A stretch of 48,515 nucleotides of DNA, taken from assembly GCA_017383485.1 (NCBI GenBank), contig JAFNXM010000010.1, forward strand, positions 1 to 48,515, given 5' to 3'. The translations under genes were made by a program, and so were the position numbers. The DNA is from Bacteroidaceae bacterium (GTDB lineage: Bacteria > Bacteroidota > Bacteroidia > Bacteroidales > Bacteroidaceae). Below the pieces are notes generated by a model. That model did no database searches. It saw only the letters and a list, made by a program, of their open reading frames with translations, and was not told where the DNA came from. Position 1 is the stretch's first letter; every line of letters begins with the position of its first letter. Positions 24,436 to 32,767 of the stretch are shown here, one piece after another.

Positions 24436-25215
24436 CTACATCTCAAGCAATAATGTCTGCAAATCGTAGGGCACACCCTCCTGCTGTGTGACAATATGTC
24501 TATTAAATTCGCCAGCAGGATTGATAGCGAAGATTTCGCTCGAGAAGTGCTTCAATTCTTCCACGACCTCGTTGCGTTCAGCAGTATCGCCTGCTACATA
24601 GATCGGCGTTTCGTTCAAATCTACGCCCAGATTTCTTGCTACATTAAAGGTGTAGTAAGCAATATCCGAATTTGTGTGCGCAGGATAACTGTTGCTCAAC
24701 AGCAGACGATTTTCCTCGAAAACAGCGATGTCAAGTCCTGTATCATTTTTGTAAAGGAAAATGCGCTTTCCGCTTTGTGAAGCACCCTTGACAGAGAAAT
24801 GTCTGAGCACCGCTGTCTGGGCAGAGATGAAGCGCACGTCGTCGAATGATTCGCGCAATTTGTCGCAAATCATTTTGTCTAGCCCAAAGAGCAACACCGC
24901 GTTGGCAGCTTGGATAATATCGTAGAATACGCAAACTTTCTTGTCGGAAGGGAAACAGAGACCGTAGAGTTCTGCACAGTCTTCCTCTTGAAATTCTGCC
25001 AAAGGTACCAATGTGGTCGGTCCGCAAACGACGACATTCACCGTACCCTTGACGTTTTGCAACAGAGGTTGAGTCTCTTCTGCCTCGTGCAGGTTGATTG
25101 TAAACGAAGCCTGAGGGCGTAGTTTGTGCTGAGCGAAGTGAAAAATAGGCTCCTCGCGCAGTTCGTATTTTGCGATACAAAAATCGTGTTCAGATATTCT
25201 CAGGTAAAGTGACAT
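24436..25215 (-). CDS. DUF3822 family protein
   Basis: A 259-residue protein resembling DUF3822, a Bacteroidetes-specific family with a predicted ribonuclease-H/actin-like (ASKHA) fold. Visible text includes the two-strand repeat LYKNDTGLDIAVFEENRLLLSNSYPAHTNSDIAYY (D-x-G-L-D-I-x-V-F-x-x-x-x-L-L-L-x-N pattern, about residues 155-190) and VDLNETPIYVAGD. No signal peptide or membrane segment. It lies directly upstream of rsmD. The molecular function is not known to me. Confidence 0.8.
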   Translation of the reverse strand: MSLYLRISEHDFCIAKYELREEPIFHFAQHKLRPQASFTINLHEAEETQPLLQNVKGTVNVVVCGPTTLVPLAEFQEEDCAELYGLCFPSDKKVCVFYDIIQAANAVLLFGLDKMICDKLRESFDDVRFISAQTAVLRHFSVKGASQSGKRIFLYKNDTGLDIAVFEENRLLLSNSYPAHTNSDIAYYTFNVARNLGVDLNETPIYVAGDTAERNEVVEELKHFSSEIFAINPAGEFNRHIVTQQEGVPYDLQTLLLEM

Positions 25216-25217
25216 CT

Positions 25218-25275
25218 AATTTATTGAGGTTAAGAGGTTGTGTGGTTATAAGGTTAAGAGGTTATATGGTTTTGA
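25218..25275. repeat. Degenerate word-repeat spacer (GGTTAAGAGGTT)
   Basis: Copies and variants of GGTTAAGAGGTTATATGGTT between the DUF4250 and DUF3822 genes; no gene. Confidence 0.55.
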
Positions 25276-25332
25276 AGATTTCTCTAAGCGAAGTAACCTA
25301 AGACCTAAAAAACTCCCTGCCTTTATTTATAT

Positions 25333-25509
25333 TTAGCGAAACTGATTTTGTGCCTCCATATATTCAAATCCCGCATCAGCCAACTTTTGTCGCAGCTCAG
25401 TCTCGTCGATCTGTAAGTCTTCCACCAAAGCAGCGAGCGAGGGATATTCATCACGCAGTTTCATATTCACTACGCTGAGCAACATGAAGGGGTCTTGTGG
25501 TAAATTCAT
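25333..25509 (-). CDS. DUF4250 domain protein (58 residues)
   Basis: A short gene of 58 codons. The protein begins MNLPQDPFMLLSVVNMKLRD and ends FEYMEAQNQFR. The L-P-x-D-P-x-M-L-L-S-x-V-N-x-K-L-R-D opening and Y-x-x-x-x-N-Q-F ending are the hallmarks of DUF4250, a small helical family widespread in Firmicutes and Bacteroidetes. Function unknown. It is the first gene of the minus-strand set DUF4250-DUF3822-rsmD and is divergent from the GH16 gene. Confidence 0.88.
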   Translation of the reverse strand: MNLPQDPFMLLSVVNMKLRDEYPSLAALVEDLQIDETELRQKLADAGFEYMEAQNQFR

Positions 25510-25649
25510 TTACTATAGTCTTTTTGAAAGGTAGAAAAGTGCGGAGGGCATTTATCTTCCAATTGTGATTTACAAGGCAAATTTACTGCAAAAGTTTGAA
25601 AAATGAGAAATTATGAAAGTATTTTCCCAGTACAATGCACTTTTTTTAC

Positions 25650-25657
25650 TAACTTCG
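25650..25657 (+). promoter_or_regulatory. Probable -7 box of the GH16 gene
   Basis: TAACTTCG, seven of eight to TAnnTTTG counting free positions, lies 31 bases upstream of the ATG at 25688. It shows that an upstream in-frame ATG at 25613 is not the start. Confidence 0.45.
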
Positions 25658-25687
25658 CCCCAAATCCTTAAATATTATAATATTGGT

Positions 25688-28447
25688 ATGAGAAAAACAT
25701 TACTCCTACTTTGCACTCTGCCTTGCCTCGCAATCACGGCACAGGAGAGCAGTTCATACACATTAAACTTTGACAAAAATCAGTCTTATTCCCACTCATC
25801 ACGCCGCCTGAACGGGGTGTCGCTCAGTGGCTCTGCGGATGGGACACAACAGGTTGTTGTAAGCAATCCTAATAAGGTGTACAACGATATGACGTCTCAA
25901 TGCTTCACCGCTAAGGCTGGTGAAACGTTGACGGCGTCGTTCAACTTCACAGGTAATTGGATGCATGGCTTCGTCTATCTCGATCGCAACGGCGACGGTG
26001 TCTTTTCTGCCGAACTGGGCGAAAATTGCGCCATTCCCGAGGGCAGTGATATTATGGCTTTCTCTTATGCAGAAAATCCCTTGAATTCAGGTAATGGCTA
26101 CAATAGTCATGGCGAGCATGTGAGCAATTCCAACGTACTGAATCCTCCCTCGTTCACCCTGCCTGCCGACTTGCCCGACGGTCTCTACCGCATGCGCTTC
26201 AAGGTCGACTGGGCTGGCATCGATCCCGGTGGACGTATGACTTCGAGCAACTCTATCCTGCAAAATGGTGGGGGCATCATCGACGTGATGATAAATGTGC
26301 ACGGCGACACATGCCCCGTAGTTTCTACTTCACAAGGCGGCGCTCTGACTTTGTCTGATGGTAGTACGCTCAATGGTGCGAAAGTACCTTTTGGCAAAGA
26401 TTTGACACTGCGTGTAAGTAGCAACGAAGGATTTGTGTTTGATGGTGTCAGCATCACCAGTGGTTATCAGTTGGACGGTCCGGCAGTCTCAGCCGTAGGC
26501 AATCCTATGCACTTCACACGCACCCTGCCCGCCTATATCTTGGGCAAGGAGGAAATCACCCTGCCGGGGGAATATATCAACGGTGCATTAGACATCAAGG
26601 GCATCTTCGTTGAGGGAAATGCTACAGACAATGATGGTGTAGACTATCCACTTGCCTTTGCAGAAAATACGCAAGGCGCATTTACCACTTTCCCCTTGAC
26701 TAGTATGAAATATACCTTGGCCGGCAAGACCAAGACGTTGGCGCTGAACACCGACGAGAAGCAAGTCTATCAAAAAATATTCAATCCTCGTGTTGCTGTT
26801 AAGGTCGGAGGTGAATTGTCACTCACTTTGCAGGGCGCACTGGATGGAAAAGATGCTTACCTCTATTTGGACTTAAATCAAGATGGACATTTCACACCCA
26901 CTCTGCAGGCAGACGGCCGTCCTACCTTGTCGGGCGAATTGGTAGCTTACACACATTATCAAGGCAAGAATAGTTGGGGAGAAAATGCACAGACCACACC
27001 AGTGGCAAGTGAATTAACTTTGCCAGCTTTTACCATCCCACAAGGATTGGGCACAGGCGTGTATCGTGCCAGATTAAAGTTGGATGTCAACAACATTTTG
27101 CCTTCGGGAGCAGCTGCCACAGAGGGCGCTGACGATGTCTTGACAAATGGCGGTGTAGTGGTAGATTTTTTGGTTAATGTAACAGCAAATTCGCACCCTC
27201 TAAAATTGCATACACACGATGGTAGCTTGAGCGCATCATTGGGTACAGCTTTGCCCAGATATATTGAACCCTACACAGCATTGAAGGTGTATCCCCAACC
27301 AGCAGTTCCTGGATTTGTGGCAGAATCTCTCACCATTCGTCATGGTCACAATCTGGACGGACCACAATATGTACATGGCAATCCACAATGGTCAGAATAT
27401 ACTGTGCCCGCCAAAGCACAAACATTGGATGCCGATAGTATCGACGGAGATGTGCACATCACAGCGCTATTCCATACCACAGAGAGCGCTGAATACAGAT
27501 TGGTGTGGAGTGACGAATTTGACGGAGAAAATAATAGTCAACCCACCTCAGATAAGTGGATGCGCTGCCAACGCCAAGGCGCTACGTGGAACCGCTGGCT
27601 CTCGGATCGTCCCGAAGTGATTTATTTGGAAGATGGTGACCTGGTGGCGCGCGCTATCCCCAACCCCGACACGACCGAGGACCCCGTGCCTATGATCACA
27701 GGCGGTGTGAAGTCTATGGGTAAGTTTGGTTTCACTTACGGCAAGGTGGAATGCCGTGCACTGAGCAACCCCTGGATAGGCAACTTCCCTGCTATATGGA
27801 TGATGCCCGAAGACCAAAGCGCTGGTTGGCCCGATTGTGGCGAAATCGACATTTGGGAAGTCATCGATACCGACGAACGCTCTTATCACACCATTCACTC
27901 TAACTGGACTTACGACTTGGGCAATAAGAATAATCCTACATCCAGCTTCAACCTGACAGTGCCCCTGGATCGCTACCATACTTATGGTTTGGAATGGGAT
28001 GCTCGCACGCTCAAATGGTTTGTAGACGGCAAGCAAGTCGGCACTTACACCAAGTCTACACAGGCTAATGTCCTGAATCAAGGTCAATGGCCTTTCGACA
28101 AGCACTTCCACCTGATCCTCAATCAGAGTGTGGGAAATGGTGCGTGGGCAGCCAATGCTGACGTCAGCCATACCTACGAGACACGCTTCGACTGGGTACG
28201 TGTGTACCAAAAGAATGGTCAAGTCAACACCGACGGCGTGGTGGGTATAGATCGCCCCACATCGGCACAAACTACCGTTACTCCAGGTCGTGGTTGTGTG
28301 AAAGTGAGCACAGAAGCTCCTACCACTGTCCAAGTGTACGACCTCAGCGGTCGCTGCGTGCACCAAGCGTGCGTTGAAGGTCAGGCACAGATCACACTCT
28401 CGCCCGGTATCTACTTGGTAGAAGGCGAAAAGGTCCTGGTACGTTAA
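25688..28447 (+). CDS. Secreted GH16 glycoside hydrolase (beta-glucanase type) with GEVED-like repeats and T9SS tail
   Basis: A 919-residue secreted enzyme. Signal peptide: residues 1-19 (MRKTLLLLCTLPCLAITAQ). Two GEVED-like beta domains follow (about 30-200 and 330-500), each with D-x-N-x-D-G-x-F loops (YLDRNGDGVF, YLDLNQDGHF) and text of the type YRMRFKVDW. The GH16 domain covers about residues 610-855, beginning YRLVWSDEFDG. Its catalytic motif is Glu719-Ile-Asp721-Ile-Trp-Glu724 within CGEIDIWEV: nucleophile, assisting aspartate and acid/base. Substrate should be a beta-1,3- or mixed-linked glucan, which the sequence alone does not settle. The last ~70 residues (VQVYDLSGRCVHQ ... GIYLVEGEKVLVR) look like a type IX secretion C-terminal domain. 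Start ATG 25688 is downstream of the probable -7 box. Terminator follows. Confidence 0.92.
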   Translation: MRKTLLLLCTLPCLAITAQESSSYTLNFDKNQSYSHSSRRLNGVSLSGSADGTQQVVVSNPNKVYNDMTSQCFTAKAGETLTASFNFTGNWMHGFVYLDRNGDGVFSAELGENCAIPEGSDIMAFSYAENPLNSGNGYNSHGEHVSNSNVLNPPSFTLPADLPDGLYRMRFKVDWAGIDPGGRMTSSNSILQNGGGIIDVMINVHGDTCPVVSTSQGGALTLSDGSTLNGAKVPFGKDLTLRVSSNEGFVFDGVSITSGYQLDGPAVSAVGNPMHFTRTLPAYILGKEEITLPGEYINGALDIKGIFVEGNATDNDGVDYPLAFAENTQGAFTTFPLTSMKYTLAGKTKTLALNTDEKQVYQKIFNPRVAVKVGGELSLTLQGALDGKDAYLYLDLNQDGHFTPTLQADGRPTLSGELVAYTHYQGKNSWGENAQTTPVASELTLPAFTIPQGLGTGVYRARLKLDVNNILPSGAAATEGADDVLTNGGVVVDFLVNVTANSHPLKLHTHDGSLSASLGTALPRYIEPYTALKVYPQPAVPGFVAESLTIRHGHNLDGPQYVHGNPQWSEYTVPAKAQTLDADSIDGDVHITALFHTTESAEYRLVWSDEFDGENNSQPTSDKWMRCQRQGATWNRWLSDRPEVIYLEDGDLVARAIPNPDTTEDPVPMITGGVKSMGKFGFTYGKVECRALSNPWIGNFPAIWMMPEDQSAGWPDCGEIDIWEVIDTDERSYHTIHSNWTYDLGNKNNPTSSFNLTVPLDRYHTYGLEWDARTLKWFVDGKQVGTYTKSTQANVLNQGQWPFDKHFHLILNQSVGNGAWAANADVSHTYETRFDWVRVYQKNGQVNTDGVVGIDRPTSAQTTVTPGRGCVKVSTEAPTTVQVYDLSGRCVHQACVEGQAQITLSPGIYLVEGEKVLVR

Positions 28448-28472
28448 TTGCATTACGATAAATATCTCATTT

Positions 28473-28520
28473 GGAAAGGTTGCATCCGCTTCAAAAGGCT
28501 GTGCAACCTTTCCTTTTTTA
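28473..28520 (+). terminator. Terminator of the GH16 gene
   Basis: GGAAAGGTTGCA (28473-28484) pairs perfectly with TGCAACCTTTCC (28502-28513), followed by TTTTTTAAG. Confidence 0.88.
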
Positions 28521-28539
28521 AGCTCTGATTTATATGCCG

Positions 28540-28627
28540 AAAAAAAGTCAAGGCCTTGTTAAAATTTCGCGACGCCTCGTTAAAATTATCTTAGACCTTT
28601 TTTCAACGAGGCGTCGCGAAATTTTTC
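28540..28627. repeat. Dispersed 21-bp core repeat, copies 5 and 6, head-to-head pair
   Basis: A minus-oriented core at 28561-28581 and a plus-oriented core at 28605-28625 face each other across 23 bases (AAAATTATCTTAGACCTTTTTTC). They form a near-perfect 21-bp inverted repeat. The minus copy keeps the right arm ACAAGGCCTTGACTTTTTTTCGG (as complement at 28538-28560), nearly the same as at 6284-6306. The rest of the 28628-28737 gap shows nothing else. Confidence 0.85.
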
Positions 28628-28737
28628 AGCCACTTTTCTGGCGAGAAATGTAGCGCTGTGGCGTCGACATTATTTCAACGCTTTTTAGGACAAATGTTAT
28701 ATTTTGTCTAAATCCATCAAGTGTCAAATGAAGTTTG

Positions 28738-28745
28738 TATCTTTG
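28738..28745 (+). promoter_or_regulatory. -7 box of the thioredoxin-like lipoprotein gene
   Basis: TATCTTTG, a perfect TAnnTTTG match, lies 51 bases upstream of the ATG at 28796 and downstream of an in-frame ATG at 28721, excluding that start. No -33 TTTG at the standard spacing. Confidence 0.6.
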
Positions 28746-28795
28746 CCAATGATAAAAATAAAATGTTCAACCTTTTTAAATCATACAACACAGAT

Positions 28796-29416
28796 ATGAA
28801 ACGTATCTTTTTATTGATGACAGGTGTGCTGGTGATGGCCAGTATGAGTTGTGGTAAGCCCACGAATGCGAATGCTATGGCAAATGAAGAGGCCAGCGAA
28901 GTGCAAACAGAAGTGACTGCAGATGTACCCACAGCAGATGCCGCAGATGATGTGGTGCCAGGAGAAGGCGCAGTGGAACATGTGGCTGTGCTCAAGACTG
29001 TGGACAAAGCTCTGGGCGGTATGGAAGCGTACGATCAAATCATGAAGAGCTATGCTGGTAAGGTCGTTGTGCTGGACTTTTGGGCTACATGGTGTCCTCC
29101 TTGCCGCGCGGCAATGCTCGAAGTGGACAAGATCAAACCAGCACTGATGGACAAGGGCGTGTGTTTCGTCTACATCACGGGCGAAACTTCTCCACAAAAG
29201 GATTTTGACAAGATGATGCCAAATATTCATGGCGATCACTACAGATTGACCAATGCACAATGGGGCGAAATCTGCAAGACGCTCAATATCCCAGGCATTC
29301 CTGCCTATGCCGTAGTGGGCAAGGATGGCAATATGGCGTTCAGCAACTTGACCCAAGGTGGCTATCCCGGCAACGAAACTATCGAAAATGCAGCAGAGGT
29401 GGCTTTGACTAAGTAA
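28796..29416 (+). CDS. Thioredoxin-like (TlpA-type) lipoprotein
   Basis: A 206-residue exported protein. Residues 1-19 form a lipoprotein signal peptide with the lipobox-like MASMSC, so Cys19 would be lipidated. An acidic, alanine-rich linker (20-75) is followed by a thioredoxin-fold domain. The redox centre is FWATWCPPC (about residues 98-106), the TlpA/ResA form with C-P-P-C. The cis-proline text IPGIPAY lies near 165. Likely role: periplasmic thiol-disulfide exchange, perhaps reducing cytochrome-c or other cysteines; partner unknown. Start chosen at 28796 because the promoter box lies after the upstream ATG and the signal peptide begins here. Confidence 0.88.
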   Translation: MKRIFLLMTGVLVMASMSCGKPTNANAMANEEASEVQTEVTADVPTADAADDVVPGEGAVEHVAVLKTVDKALGGMEAYDQIMKSYAGKVVVLDFWATWCPPCRAAMLEVDKIKPALMDKGVCFVYITGETSPQKDFDKMMPNIHGDHYRLTNAQWGEICKTLNIPGIPAYAVVGKDGNMAFSNLTQGGYPGNETIENAAEVALTK

Positions 29417-29450
29417 TAGACGATAGGCTGAGCCTGACTGCACGAAAAAT

Positions 29451-29496
29451 AAAATCCCTGTACCATGGCATGTGCTACACGTGGTACAGGGATTTT
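29451..29496. terminator. Bidirectional terminator between convergent genes
   Basis: AAAATCCCTGTACCA (29451-29465) and its exact complement (29482-29496) form a 15-bp stem flanked by T-runs on both strands. It serves the lipoprotein gene and the tyrA operon. Confidence 0.9.
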
Positions 29497-29530
29497 TTGT
29501 GTGCTTTGTTATTTCGTCGTGGGGTATGCT

Positions 29531-30304
29531 CTACTGGATGTTTCGCCGTATCTTTTCCAGATAAGCGCCGAGGCGTGCCTCGTCCCTTTGGTCGATGATG
29601 TCGAGCAGTTCGCGCAGTTCGTCGCGTATCAGCGAGACTTGTCCACCCGTCAGGGGATTGAACAAGATTTCGCGTAGCAGACAGTCGTCCTCGGATAGTA
29701 CGCCGCGCGCTATGGCATGGTGGCGCTTGAAGGTAGTACCCGGTGCATCCTGATGCTTCATCACTGCCGCAAAGACAAAGGTCGATACGAAGGGGATGCT
29801 CAGCGAATAGGCCACCGTCTCGTCGTGTTGGCGAAAGGTGTATTCGCAGATGTTCAATCCCAACTTGCTGTACAAATCGCGGAAGAAGATGCGGCCCATA
29901 TAGTCGCCCTCGGAGATGATGATGGCGTTCTCGCCCTGTAGCGAACCCAGGTTGGCAAATGTCGGGCCAAACATCGGGTGGGTCGACACGTAGCGAAATC
30001 CGCATTGGTCGTAGTATTCCTGCATGCCCGTCTTGACCGATGCAATGTCGCTGATGATACAGTCTTTGGGCAATAGGGGAGTGACGGTGCGGAAGACGTC
30101 CAATGTGTATTTCAGGGTGACAGCGTTGATGACCAGTTCGGGGCGAAACTCGGCAATCTCGTCCAGCGTGGTGAAGCGCTGGGTGTTGTACATGAAGCGG
30201 AGGCGGCGTGGGTCGGTATCGTAGACCGCAGTCTCGTGCTCAAAACTCAGCAGGTCGACAAAGAAAGACCCCATCTTGCCCGCGCCAAGGATTAATATTT
30301 TCAT
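29531..30304 (-). CDS. tyrA: Prephenate dehydrogenase
   Basis: A 257-residue enzyme that oxidises prephenate to 4-hydroxyphenylpyruvate on the tyrosine branch. The NAD-binding loop ILGAGKMG is at residues 4-11, and the prephenate-site text THPMFGPTFANL (pattern H-P-M-F-G-P, about 108-119) carries the key histidine. No chorismate mutase or ACT domain is attached; the mutase is fused to the DAHP synthase upstream. I start at ATG 30304 (MKILIL); an upstream ATG at 30349 would add 15 non-homologous residues. Last gene of the pheA operon, 77 bases after the DAHPS gene. Confidence 0.93.
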   Translation of the reverse strand: MKILILGAGKMGSFFVDLLSFEHETAVYDTDPRRLRFMYNTQRFTTLDEIAEFRPELVINAVTLKYTLDVFRTVTPLLPKDCIISDIASVKTGMQEYYDQCGFRYVSTHPMFGPTFANLGSLQGENAIIISEGDYMGRIFFRDLYSKLGLNICEYTFRQHDETVAYSLSIPFVSTFVFAAVMKHQDAPGTTFKRHHAIARGVLSEDDCLLREILFNPLTGGQVSLIRDELRELLDIIDQRDEARLGAYLEKIRRNIQ

Positions 30305-30381
30305 ACGTTGGATATTTCGATGACAAAAGGCCTTCGTGCCGTAGAGCAAAAGCCCGTGTTGGCACTCACGAGGCGCACTAC

Positions 30382-31449
30382 TTACTTATTGAATATCTCT
30401 ACCTGCTGGCGCACACTCTCTTCGTGAATTGCCTCGAAGATGGTCTTCATGAAGTCGCTCGACATACCGCACAGCACACCCTGTGCACCGCGTTTGCTCA
30501 GGATTTCGGTGTAGCGCTTGGTCTGTACGATAGTCATATCGTGTTCGCGCTTGTACTGACCGATCTCGCGGCTGATGCGCATACGTTTTGTCAAGAGTTC
30601 GATGATGCCGTTGTCCAACTCGTCGATTTGTTTGCGCAGGGTGTCCAGACTTTCTGTCGTTTGGGCATGGCTGCGAATCACCAACTTCTCCAGTATGAAA
30701 TCCAGTACGTCGGGAGTGACCTGCTGACGGGCATCGCTCCATGCAGACGAGGGCGAGCAGTGACTTTCGATGATCAAACCGTCGAAACCCAAGTCCATGG
30801 CTTGCTGACAGAGCGGTGCGACCAGTTCGCTGGCTCCGCCGATGTGGCTGGGGTCGCACAGGATGGGCAGATTTGGTATGCGGCGGTGCAACTCGATAGG
30901 CAGGTGCCACATCGGTGGGTTGCGGTAGATGCGCTTCTCGTAGGAAGAAAAGCCGCGATGAATGACTGCCATGCGCTCTACGCCGGCGCCCGACAAACGT
31001 TCCAGAGCGCCCACCCACAATTCAAGGTCGGGGTTCACAGGATTCTTTACTAATACGGGCACATCAATGCCGCGGAGCGCGTCGGCCAACTCCTGCACCG
31101 CAAAGGGGTTGCAAGTGGTGCGTGCGCCTACCCACAGGATATCGATGCCCGCCTCGAGTGCCGCCTCGACGTGGCGTGGTGTAGCCACTTCGGTAGCAAC
31201 GAGCATGCCGAGCTCATCCTTTACACGCTTCATCCAGGGTAGTCCCTCGGCGCCTACACCCTCGAAACCGCCGGGTTTGGTGCGAGGCTTCCAGATGCCG
31301 GCACGGAATATCTTGATGCCTTTGCCTGCCAGTGCGGCGGCTGTGCTCATCACTTGTTCCTCGGTCTCGGCCGAACAGGGACCAGCAATGACCAAAGGGC
31401 GTTCGGCAGAAATGCCGGGAAGGTTGAGTGGAGAAATATTGAGTTCCAT
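30382..31449 (-). CDS. DAHP synthase fused to chorismate mutase
   Basis: A 355-residue bifunctional enzyme. Residues 1-255 are a KDO8P-synthase-like (type I-beta) DAHP synthase: AGPCSAETEEQV (22-33), FRAGIWKPRTKPGGFEG (48-64), and CDPSHIGG near 198, with metal-site Cys and His. Residues about 262-355 are an AroQ-type chorismate mutase: LRKQIDELDNGIIELLTKRM and EIGQYKREHD, with the conserved Arg/Lys. The C-terminal mutase can act as the feedback-sensing part in related fusions. It commits carbon to aromatic amino acids and also performs the first step after chorismate. It lies between the aminotransferase gene and tyrA. Confidence 0.94.
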   Translation of the reverse strand: MELNISPLNLPGISAERPLVIAGPCSAETEEQVMSTAAALAGKGIKIFRAGIWKPRTKPGGFEGVGAEGLPWMKRVKDELGMLVATEVATPRHVEAALEAGIDILWVGARTTCNPFAVQELADALRGIDVPVLVKNPVNPDLELWVGALERLSGAGVERMAVIHRGFSSYEKRIYRNPPMWHLPIELHRRIPNLPILCDPSHIGGASELVAPLCQQAMDLGFDGLIIESHCSPSSAWSDARQQVTPDVLDFILEKLVIRSHAQTTESLDTLRKQIDELDNGIIELLTKRMRISREIGQYKREHDMTIVQTKRYTEILSKRGAQGVLCGMSSDFMKTIFEAIHEESVRQQVEIFNK

Positions 31450-31547
31450 AGTTGTGCTATTTTATGGGTTGAATATTCTGATGTGTTTCGTGTTCGTATT
31501 ATAATATAGTGTCTGTTTGTCGTGGCTTCTTGCCATTTTCTCGCTAA

Positions 31548-32708
31548 CTAAAATGCAGCCTTGATACGCTCTAATGCCTGGCGCATTTTCTCGGGTTTCT
31601 GACACAGCGAGAGGCGTATGTAACGCTCGCCAGTACTGCCAAAGATGAAGCCGGGAGTAATAAATGTGCGCGCCTTGTGGAGAACTTCGTCCGCCAAGGC
31701 TTCGCCACTGGCACAGGTGTTGGGGATTTTCCCCCAGAGGAACATACCCACCGCCTTGGTGTCGTAGGTGCACCCCAGGGCTTGCATGATTTCCTCGGCG
31801 ATGGCACGGCGCTCGGCGTATGTTTGGATGTTGGCTTCGCGGTGCCAGGCATCGTCGTTGGTGTAAGCCTTGGCCGCTGCCAATTGCAAGGGGCGGAAGG
31901 TGCCCGAGTCGATGTTGCTCTTCACCTTGAGTATCCATTTCACAAATTCAGCATTGGTCGCCAGCATACCCACACGCCATCCCGGCATATTGTGGCTCTT
32001 GCTCATCGAATTGAGTTCGATGCAGCAATCCTTGGCGCCGTCTACTTGCAACAGGCTCAGATGTTCTTCGTTCAGGATCAGACCATAGGGATTGTCGTTG
32101 ACCACCAAGATGTCGTGCTTCCTAGCAAAAGCCACCAAGCGTTCGAAGGTCGTGCGCTGAGCGGCGGCACCTGTCGGCATGTGGGGGTAGCAGGTCCACA
32201 GGATCTTGACACGTTCCAAGGGCATTTGTTCCAGTTGCTTGAAATCGGGTTGCCAGTCATTTTCGGCGTCGAGATCATAGTACATCACCTCGCATCCCAG
32301 GAGGCGCGACAACGATGTGTAGGTGGGATATCCAGGGTTGGGCACCAGAACGACGTCGCCAGGATTGGCAAAAGCCATGGTGATGTGCAGGATGCCTTCC
32401 TTCGAACCAATCAGCGGTTGGATTTCCGTCTCGGCAGAAAGCGCTACGCCAAACCAGCGTTGGTAAAATTGTGCCATGCCTTGTCGCAGTTCGGCAATGC
32501 CTCGTGTCGGTTGATAACCGTGTGCTTCGGGGCGCTGAGCCTCTTGGCAAAGCGTGTCGATGGTCTCTCTGGAAGGCGGCATGTCTGGGCTGCCGATAGC
32601 CAGACTTATGATATCTTTCCCTTCGGCATTCAGCTGCGCCACTTCGCGTAACTTTACCGAGAAATAGTATTCTTGTACAGTGTCTAGTCGTTGTGCTGGA
32701 GTGATCAT
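31548..32708 (-). CDS. Class I/II aminotransferase, likely aromatic amino acid
   Basis: A 386-residue fold-type I PLP enzyme. The motif NDNPYG (205-210) and the PLP lysine Lys237 in NSMSKSHNMPGWRVG are clear; the substrate-region text is YPHMPTGA, a variant of N-P-x-N-P-T-G. Between pheA and the DAHP synthase-mutase gene, the natural job is converting phenylpyruvate and 4-hydroxyphenylpyruvate to Phe and Tyr. A role in LL-diaminopimelate or methionine metabolism cannot be excluded on sequence. Start: ATG 32708 (MITPAQRLDTVQEYYF); a longer in-frame extension to 32891 overlaps pheA and is rejected. Confidence 0.88.
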   Translation of the reverse strand: MITPAQRLDTVQEYYFSVKLREVAQLNAEGKDIISLAIGSPDMPPSRETIDTLCQEAQRPEAHGYQPTRGIAELRQGMAQFYQRWFGVALSAETEIQPLIGSKEGILHITMAFANPGDVVLVPNPGYPTYTSLSRLLGCEVMYYDLDAENDWQPDFKQLEQMPLERVKILWTCYPHMPTGAAAQRTTFERLVAFARKHDILVVNDNPYGLILNEEHLSLLQVDGAKDCCIELNSMSKSHNMPGWRVGMLATNAEFVKWILKVKSNIDSGTFRPLQLAAAKAYTNDDAWHREANIQTYAERRAIAEEIMQALGCTYDTKAVGMFLWGKIPNTCASGEALADEVLHKARTFITPGFIFGSTGERYIRLSLCQKPEKMRQALERIKAAF

Positions 32709-32767
32709 ATTTGAAGGAAATTTGTGGTGGAGTGATGTTTTGGGTATTAGTCCTTGGTCCGTATCCT

